From contig NZ_CP044990.1 in NCBI RefSeq assembly GCF_009017495.1, forward strand, positions 1,631,001-1,695,000: DNA of 64,000 nucleotides, in the 5' to 3' direction. Positions 12,653 through 21,776 of this stretch are shown here, one piece after another. Position 1 is the first letter of the stretch, and each line of letters starts with the position of its first letter. Source of the stretch: Deinococcus sp. AJ005 (GTDB lineage Bacteria > Deinococcota > Deinococci > Deinococcales > Deinococcaceae). The notes below the pieces were generated by a model. It did not search any database. It worked only from the letters and a program-made list of their open reading frames with translations, and was not told the origin of the DNA. A program made the translations under genes and the position numbers.

Positions 12653-15280
12653 TCAAGGTTGGGTTGACTGCTTCACAAAGCCCGCTACCCAGGCCAGCGG
12701 CGCGTTCCAGTTGATGGTGATCTCGTTCATGCTGTACGCGCCGATGTCGTCGGTGTAGCAGCCCAGCCCGGTGCATTTGCCCTTGAGTTTGGCGGCCACC
12801 GGATCGCTGAAGCTGACCGAGTTCGGGCCGCCCGACACCACACCCTTCGGCGGGCCGGGCAGCGTGGCGTCCAGCGAGTGCGCCCAAAAACGGTGGTGGG
12901 GGTTCATCAGGGGGCGCTCGCCGTAGCCGGAGATGTACGACTTATCCATCGGGTTGCGGCCCAGCAGGTAATTCATTCCTTCCAGCACGCTGTTCTGATA
13001 GGCCGCCTTGCCCGTAAAGTCGTAGGCCAGGGCCATGACCAGCGAACGGTTCAGCACGCCGCTGTTGGAACCCCAGTCGGCCACCGCACCCTGGAGTGGC
13101 AGGCGGTAGCCCTGCGTGGCAATGTCGCCCTGGTAGCGGTCAGCGGCGGCCACGATGTTCTGCTGGGCCTGCTGCACATCCGCTGCTGGAAGGCTGCTGG
13201 GAACTGTCGCCAGCGTGATGGTCGCGGCCTCGGCGAGTTCAAACCACGACAGCTCCCGCCCGGCTGGCATTTGCAAATACAATGGGCTGGCCTTGAGGAA
13301 GCTCAGGTACTGCGCGTCGCCCGTGGTGACATACAGCTCCGCCGCTGCCCAGTAGAACTCGTCATCCACGGTGAGATCGTTGTAGGGGCCGCCACCGACA
13401 AACAGATCGTAGGCGTACACGTCGGGGTTGGCCTTCGCGGCGGCCCACGCACGGGTGGCGGCGCTCAGGCACTTGGCACTGAAAGCCGGGTCTGCCGTGC
13501 GGTACACGCGGGCGCACTGCGCGGCGTTGGCAGCCAGATTCAGGGTGGCGGCGGTGGTGGGGTAGAACAGCACGCGGGGCTGTGGGTCCTGGTCCGGACG
13601 CAGCGGCAGGCCAGTCCAGGCCACGTCGGTGAGTTTCTGGTGAACCATGCCGCCCGCCGCAGTGGGGGTCAGGGTCAGGGCGCTCTGGCTGGCGCTCTGA
13701 TCGCCGCGCGGCAGGGCCAGGGTCTGGCCGTCAGGAATCTGTATGCCCAGCATGAATTCCAGTTCCCAGCGCACCTCGTCCAGCAGATCGCTCTGACCGT
13801 TGGCCTTTTCGGGAATACTCAGGGTTCCGTCGGCATTGCTCACGCCTTTGCGGGTGTCGCGTTCGGCCAGGTCCAGCAGCGTCCACACGCTCACGCCGCC
13901 GTTCACCACATATTTGCCGTGATCTCCGGCGTCGTACCAGCCCTTTGAGCCGTCCAGCGTGTACGCGCAGCCGGGCCAGACGTTGCCCTTGGCATCGGTT
14001 CCCTTGAAGCAACCCACCTTGCTGTCTCCCTGGTTGGGGGCCACGCCAACGTGTCCTGCTGGCCGCGCCCATTTGGCGTCCCCTACGTACTGCGCCTCAA
14101 TCGGAATGCCGCTGCGGTTATGGTAAAAGTACGCCAGCGCGTCGGTTTTCAGGGTGCTGTACACCCCCGTCCCAATGTCAAACGGATGGCTTGTGAAGCC
14201 CGCCACGTCCAGCACATACCCGGTCCCGGCAGTGGTCACGGCGCTGAAGTCCGCCTGATGGATGAACTCGCCACTGGCGGCGTCGTCGCCAAACATGCCT
14301 GTCAGGCCGCTTTTCACAGCCTTGCGGCCTGAGTCGTACAGCGTCCAGGGCAGCGGCTGGGCCGATTCAAATGGCACGCTTGCCAGTTTGGGCTTCTGGG
14401 GCAGATACCCGGTCTGGTTCACGCGCACCAGCGCTGGTTGCTCGGTGGCGGTTGACGGTGTGGCCGCGCCCACCGCTGGCCCTTTGATGGAAACGTTGCT
14501 CAGACACACCTTCGTTGCCAGTTTGGCCCCCAACTGAAACTGGAAGGTGGCCTTGGGATCGCTGGCTTCTTTCATGGTGAAGGTGTACGAGTAGTTCTTG
14601 GGTGCGGCGGTCACGTCCACATCGGCGGCAAAATAGCTGGTGTAGGGTGCGCCGTCAAATTGCAACAGGGTCTTGAACCCGGTGGGCTGATCGGCCCGCG
14701 CCGTGAAGTTCAGCGTGTAGGTGCCGCCCTCGTTCAGACCGATGCCCGCCTGCCCAAAAATCACATCGTAGGGGTTGGCTCCGGGTGTCTTGATGTCCAG
14801 GCACGCCTCGCCGCCCGCGACGCCCACCTTCATGTCGCCAGAGGTCCACCACGGGTCCTGGCCGGGGCTGAACTTGCCGTTGGTCAAGAGTTCCACGGTG
14901 CTGTTGTCCACGATCTGCACATTGACTGCCACCGGGGCCGAGATGCCTGCCGCGCCCGTCGTGGTGATCGCCTGCGCGGAATAGGCGTGTGCGCCGTTCT
15001 GGGCTACGTCGGCCATCACCATGAATTCGTAGGGCGCGGCAGTGTCCTCGCCAATCTTGTGTCCACGGTCATAAAAGATCACGCGGGCCACGCTGCCTGT
15101 GCCAGCCGTCTTTGCCACCAATTGAACATTGCCGCTGGCCGTCACCGACGACATATCGGCGCTGAGCATCACGGTGGGCGCATCCGGCGGTATGACAGGC
15201 TTGGGCTGGCTGGACGCGCAGGAGGCGAGCAGCAGGCTACAGGTCATGGAAGTCAGTAGATGGGGGGAAAGTCGGGGCAT
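12653..15280 (-). CDS. Secreted GH9 endoglucanase lipoprotein with N-terminal binding modules
   Basis: The start at 15280 has AGGAGA about 9 bases upstream and opens a lipoprotein signal (SLLLASCASS); the frame extends further upstream but without support. The order in the 875 residues is: Ig-like module (about 30-120), a CBM4/9-type sandwich (LTNGKFSPGQDPWW onward), the N-terminal Ig domain typical of GH9 (RVNQTGYLPQKPKLA), then the catalytic barrel with WYDAGDHGKYVVNGG and, near the end, MNPHHRF. It should cut cellulose or mixed-linkage glucan at the cell surface. It begins 113 bases after the GH43 gene ends. Confidence 0.9.
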   Translation of the reverse strand: MPRLSPHLLTSMTCSLLLASCASSQPKPVIPPDAPTVMLSADMSSVTASGNVQLVAKTAGTGSVARVIFYDRGHKIGEDTAAPYEFMVMADVAQNGAHAYSAQAITTTGAAGISAPVAVNVQIVDNSTVELLTNGKFSPGQDPWWTSGDMKVGVAGGEACLDIKTPGANPYDVIFGQAGIGLNEGGTYTLNFTARADQPTGFKTLLQFDGAPYTSYFAADVDVTAAPKNYSYTFTMKEASDPKATFQFQLGAKLATKVCLSNVSIKGPAVGAATPSTATEQPALVRVNQTGYLPQKPKLASVPFESAQPLPWTLYDSGRKAVKSGLTGMFGDDAASGEFIHQADFSAVTTAGTGYVLDVAGFTSHPFDIGTGVYSTLKTDALAYFYHNRSGIPIEAQYVGDAKWARPAGHVGVAPNQGDSKVGCFKGTDAKGNVWPGCAYTLDGSKGWYDAGDHGKYVVNGGVSVWTLLDLAERDTRKGVSNADGTLSIPEKANGQSDLLDEVRWELEFMLGIQIPDGQTLALPRGDQSASQSALTLTPTAAGGMVHQKLTDVAWTGLPLRPDQDPQPRVLFYPTTAATLNLAANAAQCARVYRTADPAFSAKCLSAATRAWAAAKANPDVYAYDLFVGGGPYNDLTVDDEFYWAAAELYVTTGDAQYLSFLKASPLYLQMPAGRELSWFELAEAATITLATVPSSLPAADVQQAQQNIVAAADRYQGDIATQGYRLPLQGAVADWGSNSGVLNRSLVMALAYDFTGKAAYQNSVLEGMNYLLGRNPMDKSYISGYGERPLMNPHHRFWAHSLDATLPGPPKGVVSGGPNSVSFSDPVAAKLKGKCTGLGCYTDDIGAYSMNEITINWNAPLAWVAGFVKQSTQP

Positions 15281-15393
15281 CTGGGAATCTCCTGTGAAAT
15301 TGCACGTTGGAATTTGGCGGGTATAACGGGCGGTGGAGTGCGGATTAACGCGTGCTGGCGCGGCAGCGGCCAGACGACTGCGTTGAGGGTGGT

Positions 15394-17034
15394 TCACTGC
15401 TCGGTGTACTCGGCCCAGTGAAACTCGGCGGGCAAGTTGCGCCCGCTCAAGTCCTGACAGGTCAGCGCCAGAAAGGTGCCGGTAAAGCTGAGGCCGCCGC
15501 AGTGTTCGTCGCTCAGCAGTCCGGCGCTCAGTTTGTCGCCAATCGGCTGCCAGTTCTCGCTGTCCACGCCGTACTCAAACCAGAATTGCCCGCCGCCATA
15601 CACGATGCCCAGATGCACCGGATCGGCGTCGCCTACTGCCACTTCTGACGCAAGCAGTTCGCGGTAATCGCCGTTTTCAGATTGAAGGATCGCCAGAGTG
15701 CGGCCCTGTTCCTCGTCCCGACTCAGGCGCAGGTACACCCAGTTGCGGGAGTCGTAATAGGCGCACACGCCCGCCATCTGCTGAAAGTCCTCCGGGTCAA
15801 AGCTGACGGCGGTACGGAAACGGGCGTCCAGCGCTTGCAGGCGGCGGCCCACCAGCGCCAGTTGATGCTTGCTGTTCAGCGACTCGTGCCCGGTCAGTTT
15901 CAGGCTGTTGCCCGTCAGTTCCACACCCATCAACTCGGCGGGCGCACGCAGGGTCATCCACTCGGAGCGCAATTCAGAACTGTCAAAGTCGTCGCGCGCC
16001 GCAGCCTTCGGCCAGGAATGGGGCGGCAGTGCGGGCAATTCGGCGTGAAGCTGCGGATGGTGTCCGCCGGAAGCCAGACGGGGCCAGCCGTCTTCACCCC
16101 ACACCAGCGATTGCAACGCCGTTTCCCGTCCCAGTGGACATTCCCCTTGCTCGCTGATAGGCCGCCCGCACAGATAGGCAATCACCCACTCCCCGTTCGG
16201 CGTGTTGGTGAAGCTGGCATGTCCGCTCTTCTGAATGGGCAGATCTGGCGCGTCCACGGCAGTCAGAATGGGGTTGTTGGGATGCACTTCATATGGGCCG
16301 TGCAGGCTGCGCGAGCGGGCCACGGTGACGGCGTGTTCCCAACTGGTGCCGCCCTCCGCCGTCAGCAGGTAGTACCAGCCGTCTTTGCGGTACAGGTGCG
16401 GCGCTTCGGTCACGCCCAGTTCGGTGCCCTCAAAGATGATCTCGCGCGGGCCAACCAATCGCTTTTCTTCCGGGCTGTACTCCTGCAACACGATGCCGGA
16501 AAACGCGTTGCGCCCCGCGCGGTGGTCCCACCGCATGTTCACGAACCATTTGCGCCCGTCGCCGCCCTCATCCACAGACGTACTGCCCTCGGTGTCGTGA
16601 AATAGGCTAGGATCAAAGCCGCTGGAGTTCATGTAGATCGGCTCGGACCACGGTCCCTCAATGTTCTCGGCAGTCGTCAGGTAGTTGTGGCTGTCCTTGA
16701 AGACCTCGCTGCTGCCCCAGCTCTTGACATCGGTGTAGATCAGGTGGAATCGCTGGCCGTCGTGCGACAGGGCCGGTGCCCACACGCCCCCGGAATCGGC
16801 GTTGCCGCGCATGTCCAGCAGACTCGTGCGGTCCAGCGGTTGCGCGGCGGGTCGCCAGTTCACCAGATCGCGTGAGTGATAAATTGCCACCCCCGGAGAC
16901 CACTGAAACGTGCTGGTGGCCAGGTAATAGTCCTCGCCCACTCGCAAAATGCTGGGATCGGGGTGAAAGCCGCGTAGCACTGGATTGGTGATGGTCACAG
17001 TGGCCTGAGCGGGCCGCTCCAGTTGCGTGGTCAT
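15394..17034 (-). CDS. Cytoplasmic GH43 beta-xylosidase / arabinofuranosidase
   Basis: The five-bladed GH43 domain starts at once (NPVLRGFHPDPSILRVGEDYYLATSTFQ-type N-terminus with the catalytic aspartate in HPDPS; TEAPHLYRKDGWYYLLTAEGG with the catalytic glutamate). A C-terminal concanavalin-like GH43 domain follows to residue 546. There is no signal peptide, so it acts on imported xylo-oligomers. I start it at ATG 17034, which overlaps the GH1 stop as ATGA; an upstream frame extension exists but is unneeded. Sugar preference (xylose or arabinose) is not certain. Confidence 0.9.
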   Translation of the reverse strand: MTTQLERPAQATVTITNPVLRGFHPDPSILRVGEDYYLATSTFQWSPGVAIYHSRDLVNWRPAAQPLDRTSLLDMRGNADSGGVWAPALSHDGQRFHLIYTDVKSWGSSEVFKDSHNYLTTAENIEGPWSEPIYMNSSGFDPSLFHDTEGSTSVDEGGDGRKWFVNMRWDHRAGRNAFSGIVLQEYSPEEKRLVGPREIIFEGTELGVTEAPHLYRKDGWYYLLTAEGGTSWEHAVTVARSRSLHGPYEVHPNNPILTAVDAPDLPIQKSGHASFTNTPNGEWVIAYLCGRPISEQGECPLGRETALQSLVWGEDGWPRLASGGHHPQLHAELPALPPHSWPKAAARDDFDSSELRSEWMTLRAPAELMGVELTGNSLKLTGHESLNSKHQLALVGRRLQALDARFRTAVSFDPEDFQQMAGVCAYYDSRNWVYLRLSRDEEQGRTLAILQSENGDYRELLASEVAVGDADPVHLGIVYGGGQFWFEYGVDSENWQPIGDKLSAGLLSDEHCGGLSFTGTFLALTCQDLSGRNLPAEFHWAEYTEQ

Positions 17035-18416
17035 GCGGGCTGTCCCTCCTGTGCGCGAACCAGGAAGTCGCGGTACCACTGCCCCGACTGCTTGAGGGTC
17101 CGTGCCTGGGTGTCAAAATCCACATGCATGATGCCGAAGCGCTTGTCGTAGCCTTCTGCCCACTCAAAATTGTCCATCAGGGACCACGCGAAGTACCCGG
17201 CCATCTTCGCGCCGCCTGCCAGCGCGTCCCCCACCGCCGCTATGTGCTGCTGGAAGTAGCGGGTTCGCGCCCCGTCATGCACGGTGCCGTCGTCTGCCAC
17301 GCTGTCGGGGTACGTCGCGCCGTTCTCGGTGATGTAGAGGGCCGCCGGGTTGTAGTCCTTTTGCAGCCGCAGCATCAGGTCCGTCAGGCTCTGGGGGGCC
17401 ACCTCCCAGTCAAAGCCCGTGTACTCGCTGCCCGCCACATGGACCTGCCGCAGGTCCAGGAAGCCCTGGCCGGGCGCGTCCTCCACCACGCTGCGCGAGT
17501 ACATGTTGACGCCCAGAAAGTCCGTCGGCGCGGCGATGGTCTCCAGATCGCCTGGCAGCACCAGTCCCTGCGCCTGCGGGCTAGCGGCCCCCAGCAGATC
17601 CACGAAGTCCTGCGGGTAGTCGCGCCCGAACACCGGGTCCAGATACCAGCGGTTGGCGAAGCCGTCCTGACGATGGGCCGCCGCTTTATCCGCCTGACTG
17701 TCCGTTGCCGGATACGCCCCCGCCAGATTCAGGGTGATGCCCACCTGCGCGCCGGGCGCATTCGCCCGCACTGCCTGGACGCCCAGCCCGTGCGCCAGCA
17801 GCAGGTGGTGCGAGGCGGCAAAACTCTCGGCCAGATCGGTGTGGCCCGGCGCGTGGATACCGTTGCCGTAGCCCAGGAAGGCGGCGCACCACGGTTCGTT
17901 GATGGTGATCCAGTGCTTCACGCGGTCCCCCAGTTCGGCGGTCACCACCTCCGCGTAGTCGCCAAAGGCCAGTGCCGTGTCGCGGGCAGGCCAGCCGCCC
18001 CTGTCCTGCAAGACCTGCGGCAGATCCCAGTGGTACAGCGTCGGCCAGGGGGTAATGCCGCGCGCCAGCAGGCCGTCCACCAGTCGGCTGTAGAAGTCCA
18101 GCCCGGCCTGATTGGTGGCTCCACGCCTGCCGGGAATGATGCGCGGCCACGCCACGCTGAAGCGGTAGGCGTTGACATCCAGGCTTTGAATCAGGTCCAG
18201 ATCGCTGTCCAGGCGGTGGTAATGGTCACAGGCCACGTCGCCGTTCTCGCCGTTCAGCACCTTGCCGGGGGTGGCGCAGAAGGTGTCCCAGATGCTCTGG
18301 CTCCTGCCGCCCTCGTGGGCCGCGCCCTCAATCTGATAGCTGCTGGTGGCGACGCCCCAGGTGAAGCGGGGCGGGAAACTTGCAGGGTTGGGCTGTTTGA
18401 TGTTGGGCTGGGTCAT
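17031..18416 (-). CDS. Cytoplasmic GH1 beta-glucosidase
   Basis: A 461-residue GH1 enzyme. Signature points are FTWGVATSSYQIEG near residue 18, the acid/base in HWITINEPWCAA, and the nucleophile in ALYITENGA; FEWAEGYDKRFGI near the end lines the aglycone site. There is no signal peptide, so the substrate must be imported, probably cello-oligomers. AGGAG stands 5 bases before ATG. The stop overlaps the GH43 start. It is separated from the GH-A gene by 72 bases, without a clear terminator. Confidence 0.95.
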   Translation of the reverse strand: MTQPNIKQPNPASFPPRFTWGVATSSYQIEGAAHEGGRSQSIWDTFCATPGKVLNGENGDVACDHYHRLDSDLDLIQSLDVNAYRFSVAWPRIIPGRRGATNQAGLDFYSRLVDGLLARGITPWPTLYHWDLPQVLQDRGGWPARDTALAFGDYAEVVTAELGDRVKHWITINEPWCAAFLGYGNGIHAPGHTDLAESFAASHHLLLAHGLGVQAVRANAPGAQVGITLNLAGAYPATDSQADKAAAHRQDGFANRWYLDPVFGRDYPQDFVDLLGAASPQAQGLVLPGDLETIAAPTDFLGVNMYSRSVVEDAPGQGFLDLRQVHVAGSEYTGFDWEVAPQSLTDLMLRLQKDYNPAALYITENGATYPDSVADDGTVHDGARTRYFQQHIAAVGDALAGGAKMAGYFAWSLMDNFEWAEGYDKRFGIMHVDFDTQARTLKQSGQWYRDFLVRAQEGQPA

Positions 18417-18488
18417 GGAAACTCCTGGGGAAGTGATCCTGTCTGAGAATGAAAGCGAGGGGCGAGAGTCGGTGAATACGGCTTGGCG

Positions 18489-19751
18489 TCAGGGTGAAGC
18501 CTTCAAAACCACGCGCGTGAAGCTCAGCGGCGGCAGTGTCAGCGCTTCGCCAATCCTGAGCGCACGCGGCGGCTTATCGGCGTTCACGTCCCCGTCGGTC
18601 ACGGTTTTGGCCCCGATCACGCGGTAGCCGGGAAGATTGAGGTTCAGAGTCTTGCCGTCCGATTGCGTGTTGATGGCCAACAGGGTCAGAAGGTTGTCCT
18701 GCTTAGAGGCGTGAACCCACAGGTCAGCGTCGTCGCTCTGCACGCCAAAAGTCTGCCCCCGGTAGTTCGCCAGTTCGCGGAAGGCGGCGTAGGACATGCG
18801 GGGAAAACCCGCGTCGTCCAGCAGGCCGTGGTTGCCGGTGGCCATCAGGGAAAAGTAGGGATTGAAGACCGCGCCGGATTCCGACATCCGCAGCGCCGCC
18901 TCCGCCGCCCACAAGCCGCCCACCGCGTCCGAGAGGTGGGTGCCCCGGTCCGAGCGGTAAGACTGCGCGTACTCGGTCACGCCCTGTGCGAGTGGCTTGC
19001 CCTGTCCCTTCGGATTGGTGGCCGGGTCCGCCCACAGCTTTTCCACGCGCTCCACGGTGTCCGTCACCCTGCTGATGCTGGCGAAAGCTTCCGCGTCGCT
19101 GCCGTCACCGTTGGAGGGATACAGATGCCACGTCACCAGATCAAAGGCGTCGCCGCATTCTTTAATCGCCGCGTCCAGATACGAGTTTGGGTTGCTGACG
19201 GCTGGTCCGGCAATCTTGGCCTGCGGGTCAACCTTCAAAATGGCGGCCCTCTGCGCCCGCACCACGCCGCAGTATTTTTGGGGTGTCCAACTGGGATCGC
19301 TGCGGTTGGTGGCGTACAGGTCCGGCTCGTTGCCGATCTCGTAGTAGGCGACGTTCAGGCCCAGGCCCTGCGCCATCCGCACCAGCTCGGTAGCGTCTTC
19401 GGGGGTATTCTTCGCTTCCTCGCCGCTCCGGTTGCCCGCGTCACGGGAAAAGACGCGGGTTTGTAGCATCAGCGGCGGCTGACCCAGCAGCGTCCAGTTG
19501 GATTTCAGCGTCTGCATGGCTTCGGGCGTGCGGTTCTGCTCGTCCCCGATATTGCCGCCGGGCCAGCGCAGGGCAGCGGGTTTCAGGGCGTTCAACCCGT
19601 CCAGCGCTTCGGTTACCGGCATCCAGTTGCCCAGATTAAAGGCGCTGACACTGGCGGGAAGAATCGGTTTCGGTGTTGCATCAGAAGGTGTGACTGTAGC
19701 CGCCTGGGCCGACAGCAACAGCCCGAGACTGAGAGCAAAGATCTTGCTCAC
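18489..19751 (-). CDS. Secreted clan GH-A glycoside hydrolase, family uncertain
   Basis: A GTG start at 19751, 2 bases after the permease stop, gives 420 residues with a signal peptide (KIFALSLGLLLSAQA). The fold reads as a clan GH-A barrel: LRWPGGNIGDEQN, then YYEIGNEPDLYATN with the likely acid/base glutamate after Asn, and QGVTEYAQSY with the likely nucleophile. A small beta domain closes the protein (LLTLLAINTQSDGKTLNLNL). It resembles GH39/GH51/GH79-like enzymes, but I cannot place it. Its position inside the transporter operon points to a xylan or glucan side-chain role. Confidence 0.75.
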   Translation of the reverse strand: MSKIFALSLGLLLSAQAATVTPSDATPKPILPASVSAFNLGNWMPVTEALDGLNALKPAALRWPGGNIGDEQNRTPEAMQTLKSNWTLLGQPPLMLQTRVFSRDAGNRSGEEAKNTPEDATELVRMAQGLGLNVAYYEIGNEPDLYATNRSDPSWTPQKYCGVVRAQRAAILKVDPQAKIAGPAVSNPNSYLDAAIKECGDAFDLVTWHLYPSNGDGSDAEAFASISRVTDTVERVEKLWADPATNPKGQGKPLAQGVTEYAQSYRSDRGTHLSDAVGGLWAAEAALRMSESGAVFNPYFSLMATGNHGLLDDAGFPRMSYAAFRELANYRGQTFGVQSDDADLWVHASKQDNLLTLLAINTQSDGKTLNLNLPGYRVIGAKTVTDGDVNADKPPRALRIGEALTLPPLSFTRVVLKASP

Positions 19752-19753
19752 GC

Positions 19754-20656
19754 TCAGTCCTTGACCGCGCCGCTGGTCAGGCCCGAAATCACCTGTCGGC
19801 TGGCAAACAGAAAGATGATCAGCAGCGGAATCACGGTCAGCACCACCATCATCAAAGTCGCGCCCCAATCGGCGTTCACGTTCGTCGCGCCGCCGGTAAT
19901 CTTTCGCAGCGACAGCGGCAGCGTCATGGTGCTGTCCTCGCTGAGACGCATGATCAGCGCGCCCTTGAAGTTGTTCCACGATCCCACGAAGGTCACGATG
20001 CCCAGCGTCGCCAGAATCGGGCGGATCAGCGGGACCACCACTTTCATAAAGATGCCGAATTCGCTGGCCCCGTCCAGCCGCGCGGCCTCAATCAGAGATT
20101 TGGGCAATGCGGAAACGATGTACTGGCGCATCAGGAAGATGCCGAAGGCGTTGGCCATACCTGGAACCCACAGCGTGCGCGGCGTGCCGATCCAGTGCAG
20201 GAAATTGTTCATCACCAGAAAGCTGGGAATGTCCATCACCAGCGGCGGAATCAGCATGGTAATGAGAATGAAGCCGAACAGGTACTGCTTGCCCTTGAAG
20301 TCGTACATGGCAAACGCAAAACCCGCCAGCGAGCAGAAGAACAGCGTGGTCACGGTTGACAGCCCCGCGATGTACAGCGAGTTCCAGAACTGGCGCAGGG
20401 CGAAGTTGTCGGTGGCCGTCATCATCTTCTGGAAGTTGCCCACCAGCGCGTCCCCGAACCACAGGTGGGGCGGCACGGCGAAGATCTGGGAACTGGGCAG
20501 TGAGGACCACACGAACATCAGGTAAAACGGCACCAGCGACAGGAAGCAGGCGACGCCCACGAAAAGCCACAGGCCCGCGCGTCCAAACGAGAAGCGGGAT
20601 TTTTGCTGGGGAGGTCTGGGCGTGGCGATGGGGGTTTCAAGCGGTTGTGTGGTCAC
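19754..20656 (-). CDS. Carbohydrate ABC permease, MalG type
   Basis: Six membrane helices in 300 residues and the EAA loop motif (EAARLDGASEFGIFMKVVVPLIRP) that docks the ATPase. The short N-terminal tail before helix 1 is typical of MalG-type subunits. GTG start overlaps the MalF-type stop as GTGA. It pairs with the gene before it to form the channel of a sugar importer. No ATP-binding subunit is encoded in the locus. Confidence 0.94.
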   Translation of the reverse strand: MTTQPLETPIATPRPPQQKSRFSFGRAGLWLFVGVACFLSLVPFYLMFVWSSLPSSQIFAVPPHLWFGDALVGNFQKMMTATDNFALRQFWNSLYIAGLSTVTTLFFCSLAGFAFAMYDFKGKQYLFGFILITMLIPPLVMDIPSFLVMNNFLHWIGTPRTLWVPGMANAFGIFLMRQYIVSALPKSLIEAARLDGASEFGIFMKVVVPLIRPILATLGIVTFVGSWNNFKGALIMRLSEDSTMTLPLSLRKITGGATNVNADWGATLMMVVLTVIPLLIIFLFASRQVISGLTSGAVKD

Positions 20657-21597
20657 TGGCGGCCTCCGCCCCTGGAGAACAGGTAGTTGTTGATCATGCT
20701 CAGCACAAAGATCGCCAGGAATAGCAGCCAGGCCATCGCCGAGCCGTAGCCCATGTCCAGGTCACGGAAGGCGACATTAAAGATGTGCATGGCCGAGGTC
20801 AGCGCCGCGCCGCCGCTGCCGCCCGCCTGACCCACCATGATGAAGGGTTCTTCAAACAGTTGCATGTTGCCCACGATGGTGAGGGTGAAGGCGTAGAACA
20901 TCATCGGTTTCAGCAGCGGCAGCGTGATGTAGAAGAATTTCTGCACCTTGCTCGCGCCGTCCACCGTGGCGGCCTCGTAGACGTCCTCGCTGATGGCCTG
21001 GAGGCCGCTCAGATACAGGATGACGTTCCAGCCCACGTAGCGCCAGAACACCACCACGGCCACCGATACCGGCACCAGATCCGGCTGCGCCAGCCAGCGC
21101 ACCGGCCCCAGCCCCACCACGGACAGGGCGTAATTCAGCAGCCCCAGATTCTCGGAATACAGCATCCCGAAAACAATCGTGATCGCCACCGCGTTGGTGA
21201 TGTACGGCAGAAACAGGATGGTGCTGATGCCGCTCTGCCATCTGCGCAGCGACTGGTTGATCACGAAGGCCAGCGGCAGCGCGATCAGGTGCTGCGGCAC
21301 TCCCGAAAGCAGCCCGATCCAGACCGTGATCTTCAGCGAGACCCAGAACTGGTCCGGTGCGCCCAGCGCCAGCTTGAAGTTGTCCCAGCCCACGTACTGC
21401 CAGTTGCCCAGCCCGTCCAGCGGGTTCCACAGGTGAAAGGCCAGGAACAGGCTGAAGCCCAGCGGAAACAGTCCGAAGATCAGAAACAGGATGAAAAACG
21501 GGCTGACGAACATGTACGGCGCGGCGCGCTGCTGAAAGCGGTCATAGCTCCAGCGGCGGCGTGGGCGGCTGGTGGGCAGGGGCACTCGTTCTTGCAT
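20653..21597 (-). CDS. Carbohydrate ABC permease, MalF type
   Basis: A membrane protein with about six helices and the EAA-type loop (YEAATVDGASKVQKFFYITLPLL). I start it at ATG 21597 because AAGGA lies 8 bases before it; an ATG at 21606 overlaps that ribosome site. The stop overlaps the MalG-type start. A 179-base gap with a hairpin separates it from the binding-protein gene, which should lower its expression relative to the binding protein. Confidence 0.93.
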   Translation of the reverse strand: MQERVPLPTSRPRRRWSYDRFQQRAAPYMFVSPFFILFLIFGLFPLGFSLFLAFHLWNPLDGLGNWQYVGWDNFKLALGAPDQFWVSLKITVWIGLLSGVPQHLIALPLAFVINQSLRRWQSGISTILFLPYITNAVAITIVFGMLYSENLGLLNYALSVVGLGPVRWLAQPDLVPVSVAVVVFWRYVGWNVILYLSGLQAISEDVYEAATVDGASKVQKFFYITLPLLKPMMFYAFTLTIVGNMQLFEEPFIMVGQAGGSGGAALTSAMHIFNVAFRDLDMGYGSAMAWLLFLAIFVLSMINNYLFSRGGGRQ

Positions 21598-21688
21598 GGG
21601 GGTCATCCTTCGCGCCGTGCGCCAGGGGCAGCGCTTTTAGAAAAACAGTGCTGTGAGAGCAGCAGCGCTGGTAAAGCGGCACCCTGTA

Positions 21689-21718
21689 GGAATGGGAACG
21701 GGTGGGAATGGGAACGGG
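21689..21718. repeat. Short tandem repeat before the permeases
   Basis: Two identical 14-base copies of GGAATGGGAACGGG with a 16-base period. It sits directly before the hairpin at 21715-21742, with which it overlaps by a few bases. Confidence 0.7.
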
Positions 21719-21742
21719 GGAGCTGCCTTTCTCGCTCCCCCG
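21715..21742 (-). terminator. Hairpin between binding-protein and permease genes
   Basis: An 8-bp perfect stem (CGGGGGAG with CTCCCCCG) with a 12-base loop lies 34 bases after the binding-protein stop. No T-run follows, so it is more likely an mRNA stabiliser or partial terminator, as in many binding-protein-dependent operons. Confidence 0.5.
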
Positions 21743-21776
21743 GACGGTCATGACATTCGGGTCAGGCCAGCCAGAC

